Of a DNA stretch of 22,841 nt, positions 7,189 through 14,642 are shown one piece after another. Source of the DNA: an uncultured Acetatifactor sp. (lineage in GTDB: Bacteria; Bacillota; Clostridia; Lachnospirales; Lachnospiraceae). Each line of letters begins with the position of its first letter. Position 1 is the first letter of the stretch. The DNA lies in assembly GCA_910580225.1 (NCBI GenBank), contig CAJTXE010000001.1, positions 164,884-187,724 of the forward strand. Direction: 5' to 3'. Both the position numbers and the translations under genes were made by a program. The notes beneath the pieces are model-generated. The model was not told the origin of the DNA and did no database searches. It was given only the letters and a program-made list of their open reading frames with translations.

Positions 7189-8667
7189 ATGATGGATTTA
7201 ACGATCAGGGAGATTGCGGAGGCCTGCGGCGGAAAGCTGGTGCTTCGGGGAGAAACGAATATTGACAGTTGTGTCAGTTCTGTGGTGATAAATTCCCGCC
7301 TGGTGGAGCCCCAGGGGGTGTTTATTGCCACAGTAGGGGAGCGGGTGGACGGACACAGTTTTGTTCCGGCTGCGTTTGCCCAGGGAGCCATTCTGGCGGT
7401 GGTGCAGAAGATGCCAAATGGGAGAGAAGGGGAAGAGATACCCCGGTGGGGGACACCGGGAAACCAGGAGGAAACGGAACAGGCAGCCAGTGAGGTATCA
7501 CAGGAAGCAGGAAGCTGTCTTCTGGTAGAGGATACCCTGCAGGCTCTGAAAGACATTGCGGAGGCCTATCGGAGGAAGCTTTCCGTGAAAGTGGTGGGGA
7601 TCACCGGCAGTGTAGGCAAGACCAGCACCAAAGAATTTATCGCCGGAGTACTGGCGGTAAAATACAGCGTATTAAAGACAGAGGGAAATTTCAACAATGA
7701 GATCGGAGTTCCACTGACTCTTCTACGTATCCGCAGGGAGCATGAGGCGGCAGTGGTGGAGATGGGGATCAGCGATTTCGGGGAGATGCACCGTTTGAGT
7801 AAAATGGCCAGGCCCGACATTTGTGTGATGACCAACATCGGCCAGAGTCATCTGAATAACCTGATCGACAGAGATGGCATTCTGCGTGCAAAGTCGGAAA
7901 TTTTTGACTATATGGCAGAAGATGGTGAAATCTGCCTCAATGGTGAGGACGACAAACTGAGCCCGATTCAGCAGATCAAAGGACACAGACCGCACTTTTT
8001 CGGATTGGGAAGAAATTCGGAAGAGGAAGTGTCTATGGTGGAAATTGAGGGGAAAGGATTGCTGGGAAGTGATGCCGTCTTGGTGGCTCATGGCCGTAGG
8101 ATTTCCGTTCGTATCCCACTGCCCGGCGAGCATATGGTGCTGAATGCGGCGGCAGCGGCATGTGTGGGGAACATACTGGGACTGACAATGGAGGAGATCG
8201 CCGCGGGAATTGTCAGAGTATCTTCCGTCAGCGGGCGTACCAATATTATTCATATGTCTGAATACACGATTATCGATGATTGTTATAACGCAAATCCCGC
8301 ATCCATGAAGGCTGCGGTGGAGCTGTTGGCCATAGCGGACACTGAAAAAGTCGCGATTTTGGGAGATATGCTGAATCTGGGTGAAGAAACCAACTGCTAC
8401 CATGGGGAGATCGGCACCCTGGCAGCGCGTCTGGGCATTGACCGGATCTGCTGTGTGGGGGAACTGTCCCGCCATATGTTCCGGGAAGCCGTGGAGCAGG
8501 GGAAGGACCGGATACAGGCAGACTGGTTCCCGGATACTGAGGCGCTGCTGGAGAGGATTACGGCGGACAGGGCGGCACTGGTACCGGCAGGATGTACCGT
8601 GCTGATCAAAGCGTCTCATGATATTGGATTTGCGAAAGTACTGGAATTGCTGAGGGGAGAATCTTAA
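7189..8667 (+). CDS. murF: UDP-MurNAc-tripeptide--D-Ala-D-Ala ligase
   Basis: MurF adds the D-Ala-D-Ala dipeptide to the UDP-MurNAc tripeptide, the last cytosolic step of precursor assembly; 492 residues. The N-terminal Mur domain is followed by the P-loop GITGSVGKTSTK (about 137-148) and EGNFNNEIGVPLTLL, the usual MurF substrate segment. EMGISDFGEMHRL and TNIGQSHL follow, then DDCYNANPASMKAAV and LGDMLNLGEE in the C-terminal domain. Starts at 7177, 7189 and 7192 are in frame. GGAGGG abuts 7177, so 7189 or 7192 is more likely, and that choice matches the family's short N-terminus. A hydrophilic insertion rich in Glu and Gly (about residues 75-107) lengthens the linker before the P-loop. Probably co-transcribed with ddl. 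Confidence 0.92.
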   Translation: MMDLTIREIAEACGGKLVLRGETNIDSCVSSVVINSRLVEPQGVFIATVGERVDGHSFVPAAFAQGAILAVVQKMPNGREGEEIPRWGTPGNQEETEQAASEVSQEAGSCLLVEDTLQALKDIAEAYRRKLSVKVVGITGSVGKTSTKEFIAGVLAVKYSVLKTEGNFNNEIGVPLTLLRIRREHEAAVVEMGISDFGEMHRLSKMARPDICVMTNIGQSHLNNLIDRDGILRAKSEIFDYMAEDGEICLNGEDDKLSPIQQIKGHRPHFFGLGRNSEEEVSMVEIEGKGLLGSDAVLVAHGRRISVRIPLPGEHMVLNAAAAACVGNILGLTMEEIAAGIVRVSSVSGRTNIIHMSEYTIIDDCYNANPASMKAAVELLAIADTEKVAILGDMLNLGEETNCYHGEIGTLAARLGIDRICCVGELSRHMFREAVEQGKDRIQADWFPDTEALLERITADRAALVPAGCTVLIKASHDIGFAKVLELLRGES

Positions 8668-8785
8668 TAAAAAATTAACCTATTATAAGCAAATTTATGA
8701 GAAAATAAATTATAAAAAATAAATTTGATGTGGGAAATAAATTTCCTTGGAAAGGCATATCCGGGATACAAAGCTGAGGGAAAAG
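8668..8785. promoter_or_regulatory. AT-rich region with repeated AAATAAATT and a palindrome upstream of vanR-like gene
   Basis: The 118 bases between murF and the response regulator are far more AT-rich than their surroundings. AAATAAATT occurs three times (8703-8711, 8717-8725, 8735-8743). The third copy lies within the palindrome GGAAAT-AA-ATTTCC (8733-8746). Direct repeats plus a dyad just upstream of an autoregulated OmpR/VanR-class gene suggest binding sites, but no clear -35/-10 pair can be fixed in the AT-rich sequence. Confidence 0.4.
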
Positions 8786-9478
8786 ATGGACGAAAAGATA
8801 TTGGTGGCAGATGATGAGATAGAAATTGCAGATCTTGTGGAGCTGTATCTGAAGAACGAAGGTTTTCAGGTGCAGAAGTGTTATGACGGCACAGAGGCGC
8901 TGCGGGCTGTGGCGCAGGAACTGTTTGATCTGGCAGTACTGGACATTATGCTGCCAGGGGCAAGCGGCCTGGAGATTTGCCGTCGGATTCGGGAGAAGCA
9001 TAACTATCCCATCATTATGCTCACTGCCCGGGACGGGGAGATGGATAAGATCAACGGATTGACGCTGGGGGCGGACGACTATATCACGAAGCCCTTTCTT
9101 CCGTTGGAACTGGTAGCGCGGGTGAAAGCACAGCTGCGTCGCTATAAAAGATATAATACAGGTGTACCCCAGGAGGAAATTTACGCTGTCTCCGGTCTGG
9201 TGCTGAATGACAGGACCCATGAATGTTTTTTAAATGAAAAAACGCTCAACCTGACACCCACGGAATTTTCCATTCTGCGGATTCTCTGTCAGCGAAGAGG
9301 ACAGGTTGTAAGCGCAGAGGAACTGTTCCACCTGATCTGGGAGGAAGAGTATTATACCAAAAACAATAATACCATCACTGTGCATATCCGGCATCTGAGA
9401 GAAAAAATGGGTGATTCATTTGAAAATCCCAGATACATCAAGACAGTCTGGGGGTGCGGTTATAAAATTGAAGGGTAA
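8786..9478 (+). CDS. vanR: VanR-family response regulator
   Basis: An OmpR-class regulator of 230 residues. The receiver domain has Asp9/Asp10, phospho-acceptor Asp53 (LAVLDIMLPG), Thr80 and Lys102. The C-terminal winged helix ends with IRHLREKMGDSFENPRYIK and VWGCGYKIEG. Recalled VanR proteins share long blocks with it, including EIADLVELYLKNE, GADDYITKPF, RVKAQLRRYK and LTPTEFSILRILC, so the subfamily call is firm. VanR normally activates vancomycin-resistance genes when phosphorylated by VanS. No vanH/A/X, vanG, vanXY or vanT gene is present here; the neighbours are ddl and murF. The ATG at 8786 has a GAGGG site six to seven bases upstream; an upstream TTG at 8747 would add 13 residues and is less likely. 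The name reflects family, not demonstrated resistance. Confidence 0.85.
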   Translation: MDEKILVADDEIEIADLVELYLKNEGFQVQKCYDGTEALRAVAQELFDLAVLDIMLPGASGLEICRRIREKHNYPIIMLTARDGEMDKINGLTLGADDYITKPFLPLELVARVKAQLRRYKRYNTGVPQEEIYAVSGLVLNDRTHECFLNEKTLNLTPTEFSILRILCQRRGQVVSAEELFHLIWEEEYYTKNNNTITVHIRHLREKMGDSFENPRYIKTVWGCGYKIEG

Positions 9479-10754
9479 AGATAAAAGCACATTATCTCAT
9501 GAAAGTGCAGCGTCACAGGGAATCACAAAAGCCCATAAAAGAATGTTCTTTCATGGAAATAAGCGGTTGAAGCGAACCGTGATTACTCTGCTGATCATTG
9601 TGGCAGGGCTTTTTCTGTGTAATTTCTTGTATTTGATGCTGGATTACGGCTTTAACGGATTTGTTAGGGAGTGGTTTGGACGGGAATATGTCTACATGGA
9701 GTGGGTGCCGATAGAAGAGGTGGCGGACGGTTACTATCACATGACTATTCAATGGTCCAAGCTAAAGGAGATGGTTTTTAAGGTTTTCCTGTGGACTGTC
9801 ATAGCACTGATGCTCGTGATCCGACTGATCTCAGTAGTCTATGCTTCCCGGCGGGAGCGCCAGGTAATCAGTGCTGCAGGCATGATGATGAGCGACTTTA
9901 TGCGCCATGACAGGGAGGCTTCTGAAGTATTTCCGGCGGAGTATGCGGAGGTATCTCTGCAGATGGCCCAGATCAAGGCCGCCATGCAGCGCCAGGAGCA
10001 GCTTCAGAAAGAGGAGGCAAGCCGGAAAAATGATCTGATCACTTATCTGGCCCATGATTTGAAGACACCATTGACCTCTGTTGTGGGGTATCTGAGTCTG
10101 TTGGACGAAGCGTATGATATGCCCAGGGAACAGAAGGCCAAGTATATCCATATCACACTGGACAAGGCCCAGCGTCTGGAAAAGCTGATCAATGAATTCT
10201 TTGAGATTACCAGATATAATTTACAGCAGATTGTATTGGAAAAGGAGATCGTGGATCTGCATTTTATGCTGATACAGATGACGGATGAATTTTACCCTAT
10301 TTTGACGGCACACGGCAATACCATACGGCTGGATCTGTATTCCCGACAGGAAGGCCGGGAGAGAAAAGGGCCTGATGATTCAGAAGAGAATGTGACAGTC
10401 TATGCGGACAGCGAAAAGCTGGCAAGAGTTTTTAACAATATTTTGAAGAATGCCATTGCCTACAGTTATCCGAATACGGAAATCCTGGTCAGATGCATCA
10501 ACGCAGGGGAGAAAGTATATGTCACTTTTTCCAACAGGGGCAAGACCATTCCGGCACAGAAGCTGGATGCTGTCTTCGAGAAATTTTTCCGCCTGGACGA
10601 TGCCCGTTCCACCAACAGCGGAGGGGCCGGACTGGGGCTCGCTATTGCGAAGGACATCATCACCCTTCATGGAGGTACTATCACAGCGGATAGTACTGAG
10701 GAAGCAACCACATTCACCGTGGAGATTCCAATCTATCATACAGAGAGTACATAG
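9468..10754 (+). CDS. vanS: VanS-like membrane sensor histidine kinase
   Basis: An EnvZ/OmpR-class kinase. Two membrane helices (TVITLLIIVAGLFLC and VFLWTVIALMLVIRL) flank an outer loop of roughly 50 residues rich in aromatic and acidic residues, the likely sensor. The H-box YLAHDLKTPLTSVVGYLSLL gives His196 as phospho-acceptor. The N-box is VFNNILKNAIAYS and the G-boxes are VFEKFFRLDDARS and GGAGLGLAIAKD. The block from the H-box through ITLDKAQRLEKLINEFFEI is strongly VanS-like. The proposed start is TTG at 9468, overlapping the vanR end by 11 bases. This matches the known VanS opening VIKLK, which also begins inside vanR, but the ATG at 9543 is an alternative. The outer loop is unlike classic VanS loops I know, so the ligand may differ. 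Confidence 0.82.
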   Translation: MKGKDKSTLSHESAASQGITKAHKRMFFHGNKRLKRTVITLLIIVAGLFLCNFLYLMLDYGFNGFVREWFGREYVYMEWVPIEEVADGYYHMTIQWSKLKEMVFKVFLWTVIALMLVIRLISVVYASRRERQVISAAGMMMSDFMRHDREASEVFPAEYAEVSLQMAQIKAAMQRQEQLQKEEASRKNDLITYLAHDLKTPLTSVVGYLSLLDEAYDMPREQKAKYIHITLDKAQRLEKLINEFFEITRYNLQQIVLEKEIVDLHFMLIQMTDEFYPILTAHGNTIRLDLYSRQEGRERKGPDDSEENVTVYADSEKLARVFNNILKNAIAYSYPNTEILVRCINAGEKVYVTFSNRGKTIPAQKLDAVFEKFFRLDDARSTNSGGAGLGLAIAKDIITLHGGTITADSTEEATTFTVEIPIYHTEST

Positions 10755-10760
10755 GGGATC

Positions 10761-11501
10761 TTACCGCATGTATTCTTCTTTCAATTCAAAATACCGACGG
10801 GCGATGAGGCTGCTGACGTAAGTCCCCAGTTTTTTACGGTCATTTTTGTCCATGTCCTCTAGATAGAGAGGCTTTTGGAACTCGATGATCACTGTGGCTT
10901 TCCGGATCCAGGGCAGATGATCCTCAAAGATTGCCGCAGAATTCAGCAGGACCATGGGAACTACCGGAACATGGCCCTTTTCTGCGATTTTAAAACTGCC
11001 GTCATGGAAGGGGAGAAATGTATCGTTTTCCCGATTGCGGGTTCCTTCAGGGAAAATGCAGAGGGAAGTACCGTGTTTGACTTCTTCCACGCCCTGCAGA
11101 ATGGTTTTGAGCCCTTCTTTGATATTATCCCGATCCAGAAAGAGACAGTGAATGGCTTTCATCCAGTTTCGCAGCAGAGGATAACGCAGCATTTCCTTTT
11201 TTGCCACATAGCCGGTGATGCCGGGGAAATGGCTGTAAGTCAGCACAATATCAAAATAACTCCGATGGTTGCCGACAAAGAGAACAGCCTGGTCTGCAGG
11301 AATGTTCTCTGTGCCTTTTATGATGAGCTTTGTACCGGCGAGGAAGGTGACACAGCGGAAGGCCCAGCCGATGATTGCCTTGGCCGCCCGGTCTTTGCGG
11401 GCGGGATTGGATTTTCCGATGATCCACAGTACTGTCAGTGCGGGAATTCCCAGGATCAGAAACAGGATTAAATATAGTGCAACCAGAATCAGACGAATCA
11501 T
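10761..11501 (-). CDS. plsC: 1-acyl-sn-glycerol-3-phosphate acyltransferase
   Basis: PlsC acylates lysophosphatidic acid to phosphatidic acid at the inner membrane; 246 residues. After an N-terminal membrane anchor (IRLILVALYLILFLILG) come the family blocks: NHRSYFD with the catalytic His79-X4-Asp84, KKEMLRYPL, a FLDRDN segment, and FPEGTRNR (from about residue 150), which binds the glycerol phosphate. VPVVPMVLLNSAAI follows. ATGs at 11540 and 11525 lie upstream in frame. The ATG at 11501 is chosen because it has AAAGG eight bases before it and begins at the membrane anchor. It is convergent with the vanS-like gene, the stops being six bases apart, so it is a separate transcription unit. Confidence 0.9.
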   Translation of the reverse strand: MIRLILVALYLILFLILGIPALTVLWIIGKSNPARKDRAAKAIIGWAFRCVTFLAGTKLIIKGTENIPADQAVLFVGNHRSYFDIVLTYSHFPGITGYVAKKEMLRYPLLRNWMKAIHCLFLDRDNIKEGLKTILQGVEEVKHGTSLCIFPEGTRNRENDTFLPFHDGSFKIAEKGHVPVVPMVLLNSAAIFEDHLPWIRKATVIIEFQKPLYLEDMDKNDRKKLGTYVSSLIARRYFELKEEYMR

Positions 11502-11634
11502 TTTGCGGACCTTTCTCGTTAGCATATAACGGAACAGCATTCATCACAGGAAACGTTTCTCAAGCTTTCCCTATCTTAGCATAGAAATGATAAAATGTAC
11601 ATAGAATAAGAGAAAAAGATGATGGGGTTTTTCG

Positions 11635-12081
11635 TTGAACATTCAAAGAGTTTGTTTCATACACACAGTACCATTCCTGAAAGCAGGATTTCTGGTGCTT
11701 CTGATGTTCGGTATCTTTCTGCTGGGAGGATGTACATTACTCAGCGAGGAGAAAATCAAGCTGCGGGACCTGGATTTTACGGTTCTGGGAGAAGAAAAGA
11801 TTCCGGAACAGCTGAGAGACATTATTGACGAGAAAAAAGCACAGCCATTTCAGATTACTTATACGGACAATGTGAATCTCTACATCTGTATCGGGTATGG
11901 GGAACAGGAGACAGGAGGGTACAGCATTGCAGTGAATGAGCTATATCTGACGGATACGAATATTATAGTCAATGCCAGCCTTCTGGGGCCGGAGGCATCA
12001 GACAGGGAGAGCCCGGCTCCGTCATGTCCCTACATAGTGATCAAAACCGAGTACCTGGAGCAGACAGTGACATTTGAATGA
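11635..12081 (+). CDS. small lipoprotein with PrcB_C-like domain
   Basis: A 148-residue predicted lipoprotein. The start at 11635 is TTG and gives a complete signal sequence: a basic N-terminus, the hydrophobic stretch FLVLLMFGIFLL, and the lipobox LGGC with Cys33 as the lipidated residue. The next in-frame ATG (11707) would cut into the hydrophobic core. The mature part contains GYGEQETGGYSIAVNELYL followed by a Pro-rich turn and PYIVIKT, the pattern of the C-terminal domain of PrcB (PF14343), known from a protease complex in spirochaetes. No protease partner gene is adjacent. Located between divergent plsC and trpS. A possible extended -10 (TGATAAAAT, 11588-11596) lies upstream. The family match is by eye. 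Confidence 0.7.
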   Translation: MNIQRVCFIHTVPFLKAGFLVLLMFGIFLLGGCTLLSEEKIKLRDLDFTVLGEEKIPEQLRDIIDEKKAQPFQITYTDNVNLYICIGYGEQETGGYSIAVNELYLTDTNIIVNASLLGPEASDRESPAPSCPYIVIKTEYLEQTVTFE

Positions 12082-12104
12082 AAACAAAAGAGGATAAATA
12101 AAAG

Positions 12105-12133
12105 TTTCCCTGTCGAAGATTCCGTGTTATAAT
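12105..12133 (+). promoter_or_regulatory. extended -10 promoter for trpS
   Basis: TATAAT at 12128-12133 is preceded by TGT (extended -10). The -35 position, TTTCCC at 12105-12110 with 17-base spacing, is poor. The leader of about 105 bases contains a 6-bp hairpin (CCTGCC 12171-12176, GGCAGG 12186-12191) and three copies of GACAG. I see neither the T-box AGGGTGG core nor a terminator, so T-box control of trpS is not supported. Confidence 0.55.
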
Positions 12134-12243
12134 AGGGGCAGACAGGGCATGACAGCTCCGCAGCCGACAGCCTGCCTGCAGAGACGGCAGGGGAGGAGAC
12201 CGTTCCGGCTGGGGAAAGATGCCCGGACAGAGGAGATTGAAAG

Positions 12244-13344
12244 ATGGAAAATACGGAAAAGAATAAAATTATTTTGACAGGCGACAGGCCTACAGGCAGA
12301 CTGCATGTGGGACATTATGTGGGCTCTCTGGTGAGGAGAATAGAACTGCAGAATTCAGGGGAATATGAGAAGACCTACATTATGATTGCCGATGCCCAGG
12401 CTCTGACGGATAATATTGAGAATCCGGAGAAAGTAAGACAGAATATTATAGAGGTTGCTCTGGACTATATTTCCTGCGGATTGGACCCGGCAAAATCAAC
12501 ACTGCTGATCCAGTCGCAGATTCCGGAACTGTGTGAGCTGACTTTTTATTATATGGACCTGGTAACGGTTGCCAGGCTGCAGCGGAATCCCACAGTAAAA
12601 AATGAGATTCAGATACGCAATTTTGAATCCAGCATTCCGGTGGGCTTTTTTACCTATCCCATCAGTCAGGCAGCGGATATCACAGCGTTTAAGGCGACTA
12701 CGGTTCCGGTGGGGGACGATCAGCTGCCCATGATCGAACAGACCCGGGAGATTGTGCATAAGTTTAATACGGTGTATGCGCCGGTGCTGGTGGAGCCGGC
12801 CGCGCTTCTCCAGGACAATGAGGCCCGCAGGAGACTGCCCGGCATCGACGGAAAGGCGAAGATGAGCAAATCCCTGGGCAACTGCATTTACCTGGCAGAT
12901 ACGGCGGACGAGGTGCGCACCAAGATCATGAGTATGTATACGGATCCGCTGCATCTGCAGGTCAGCGATCCGGGACATCTGGAGGGAAATACGGTGTTTA
13001 CTTATCTGGATGCGTTCTGCAGGCCGGAGCATTTCGGCAGATATCTGACCGATTATCCGAATCTGGATGAGCTGAAGGCACATTATCAGCGAGGCGGTCT
13101 GGGGGATGTGAAGGTGAAGCGTTTCCTGATCAATATCATGCAGGAGATTCTGGAGCCCATCCGCACCCGCAGGAAGGAACTGGAGAAAGATATTCCTGCT
13201 ATATATGAGATTCTGAAAAAGGGCAGTGAGGAAGCCAGGGAAGCTGCAGCCCGGACATTATCGGAAGTGAAGAGCGCCATGAGAATCAATTATTTTGAAG
13301 ACGCAGATCTGATACGTGCACAGAGCGAAAAATACGAAGCTTAA
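12244..13344 (+). CDS. trpS: tryptophan--tRNA ligase
   Basis: A class I aminoacyl-tRNA synthetase charging tRNA-Trp, cytosolic, 366 residues (family usual 325-360). The HIGH-type motif appears as GRLHVGHYVGSL (HVGH at 21-24) and the KMSKS loop is intact at about 206-210 (AKMSKSLGN). Between them lie the Trp-pocket and dimer segments, including YPISQAADITAFKA and VPVGDDQLPMIEQTREI. The start has AGGAG nine bases upstream. An SH3-domain gene follows after 24 bases in the same direction and probably shares the transcript. The length and ILTGDRPTGRLHVGH opening suit the longer TrpRS form seen in many Clostridia. Confidence 0.95.
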   Translation: MENTEKNKIILTGDRPTGRLHVGHYVGSLVRRIELQNSGEYEKTYIMIADAQALTDNIENPEKVRQNIIEVALDYISCGLDPAKSTLLIQSQIPELCELTFYYMDLVTVARLQRNPTVKNEIQIRNFESSIPVGFFTYPISQAADITAFKATTVPVGDDQLPMIEQTREIVHKFNTVYAPVLVEPAALLQDNEARRRLPGIDGKAKMSKSLGNCIYLADTADEVRTKIMSMYTDPLHLQVSDPGHLEGNTVFTYLDAFCRPEHFGRYLTDYPNLDELKAHYQRGGLGDVKVKRFLINIMQEILEPIRTRRKELEKDIPAIYEILKKGSEEAREAAARTLSEVKSAMRINYFEDADLIRAQSEKYEA

Positions 13345-13368
13345 GCTGTGGGAAACGGAAGGTTGCAT

Positions 13369-14556
13369 ATGAAGAAGAAAAACAGGGATCAGGGCTCGGG
13401 CTGGTTAGGGCGCCTGTCTAAATTTATGGGACTGGATGAAGAGGATGATTACGAGTATTATGACGAGGAGGAATCCGAACAGGAGGAGACAGGGCGGGAA
13501 GCCAAAACTGGTCCGCAATTCTATAAGGAGCCGGGCAGGAGAGGGAATCTGAGGCTGCTGAAGGATTCAGATGCAGAAGAGCGGGCCAGGGAAGTCTGGA
13601 AGGAAGAGGAGGATGATTTTGAAGAGGAGGAGAACGAGCGTCCCTGGGTGAGCGGGCTGACTTTCCTGGGACTTGCCGTGCTGGCGGCCATTATCTGTGC
13701 GATTCTGTGGTATTTTACCCATCCGGACAAGCCGGAAGCCGGCGGACAGGACACACCGCCGGGTTCAGCAGCAGTACAGGATCCGGGAGTTGGATCCGGA
13801 GAGGGCGAGGGGCCGGAGGAGAACTTGGAAGATATTTCCGCCCAGAATCCGGAAGGGGAGCCTGCTTCCGGCAGTGAGAGTATAGGGGAGGAAAACCCGG
13901 ACGGAGCGTGGAGTTCCGATGCGCAGACATCCGACGGGGGAACAGAGATCCGGCCGGGGCAGGACGATGTGTCCGATGCCGGGACAGGCTCTTCGGAAGA
14001 AATTGACAGTTCGGAGAATATACAGGAGCCGGAAGCGGGAACCACAGCCATGCGGTTTGACGAACAGAAGGAATCGGTAACTCCGAAAGATGTGGTCAAT
14101 CTGCGCTCAGTTCCCTCCACTGCGGATGATAACAGCATTGTAGTACAGTGCAAAAACGGAGAGGTGTTCACCAGAACAGGGATCAATAAGGATACAGGCT
14201 GGTCACGGGTGGAATATGGCGGTGAGACACTCTATGCGGTTACCCAGTATCTGTCTGATAATCTTGACTACAAACCACAGGTGCAGGTATCCGATCCCAA
14301 CAGGGTAGCAACCGCCAGCGGAAGAGTGGTCATTTTCACGAACTGTGATGACTGGATCTCTCCCAAAGAATATGTGAATCTGAGGACGGAACCCAGTACT
14401 GACGGAGGAAATGACACGGTGAGCTGTCAGCTGAATTATGGAAAAAAGGCCCACCGCACCGGTTACAGCACGGATTCGGGATGGTCCAGGGTGGAGTATG
14501 ACGGCCAGGTGCTGTATGTGGTCACCAGTCTGATGTATGAGGTAGATCCGGAATAA
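13369..14556 (+). CDS. membrane-anchored protein with two bacterial SH3-like domains
   Basis: A 395-residue protein of three parts. The N-terminal cytoplasmic region (about 1-92) is very rich in Asp and Glu. A single membrane helix lies at about 93-116 (WVSGLTFLGLAVLAAIICAI). The outer part opens with a long Gly/Ser/Glu/Pro-rich linker (about 117-225). Two repeats then resemble SH3_3 domains: each starts PKDVVNLRSVPST or PKEYVNLRTEPST and ends GWSRVEYGGETLYAV or GWSRVEYDGQVLYVV. Such domains often bind cell wall. No enzymatic domain is seen. The ATG at 13369 has GGAAGG six bases upstream and is preferred over GTG at 13348. It lies downstream of trpS. A wall-associated or structural role is inference. 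Confidence 0.75.
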   Translation: MKKKNRDQGSGWLGRLSKFMGLDEEDDYEYYDEEESEQEETGREAKTGPQFYKEPGRRGNLRLLKDSDAEERAREVWKEEEDDFEEEENERPWVSGLTFLGLAVLAAIICAILWYFTHPDKPEAGGQDTPPGSAAVQDPGVGSGEGEGPEENLEDISAQNPEGEPASGSESIGEENPDGAWSSDAQTSDGGTEIRPGQDDVSDAGTGSSEEIDSSENIQEPEAGTTAMRFDEQKESVTPKDVVNLRSVPSTADDNSIVVQCKNGEVFTRTGINKDTGWSRVEYGGETLYAVTQYLSDNLDYKPQVQVSDPNRVATASGRVVIFTNCDDWISPKEYVNLRTEPSTDGGNDTVSCQLNYGKKAHRTGYSTDSGWSRVEYDGQVLYVVTSLMYEVDPE

Positions 14557-14575
14557 TGCTGTTTTATGTTGTAAA

Positions 14576-14605
14576 TGCATAGATTATTTCCCTGCGGAAA
14601 TACTA
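14576..14605 (+). promoter_or_regulatory. candidate forespore sigma-G promoter for spoVAD
   Basis: TGCATA (14576-14581), a 17-base spacer, then AATACTA (14599-14605). This matches the sigma-G pattern (TGAATA, 17-18 bases, CATACTA) at all but one base in each box. It lies about 40 bases upstream of the spoVAD start, and SpoVA genes are known sigma-G targets in Bacillus. There is no comparable sigma-A site in the 86-base gap. Confidence 0.45.
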
Positions 14606-14642
14606 AAAGCCAGCAGAAAAATGACGAACCGGAGGGAAATCT

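Noticed and set aside
12134..12243. T-box riboswitch in the trpS leader
   Set aside because: No AGGGTGG-type T-box core and no terminator/antiterminator pair; only one short hairpin is present.
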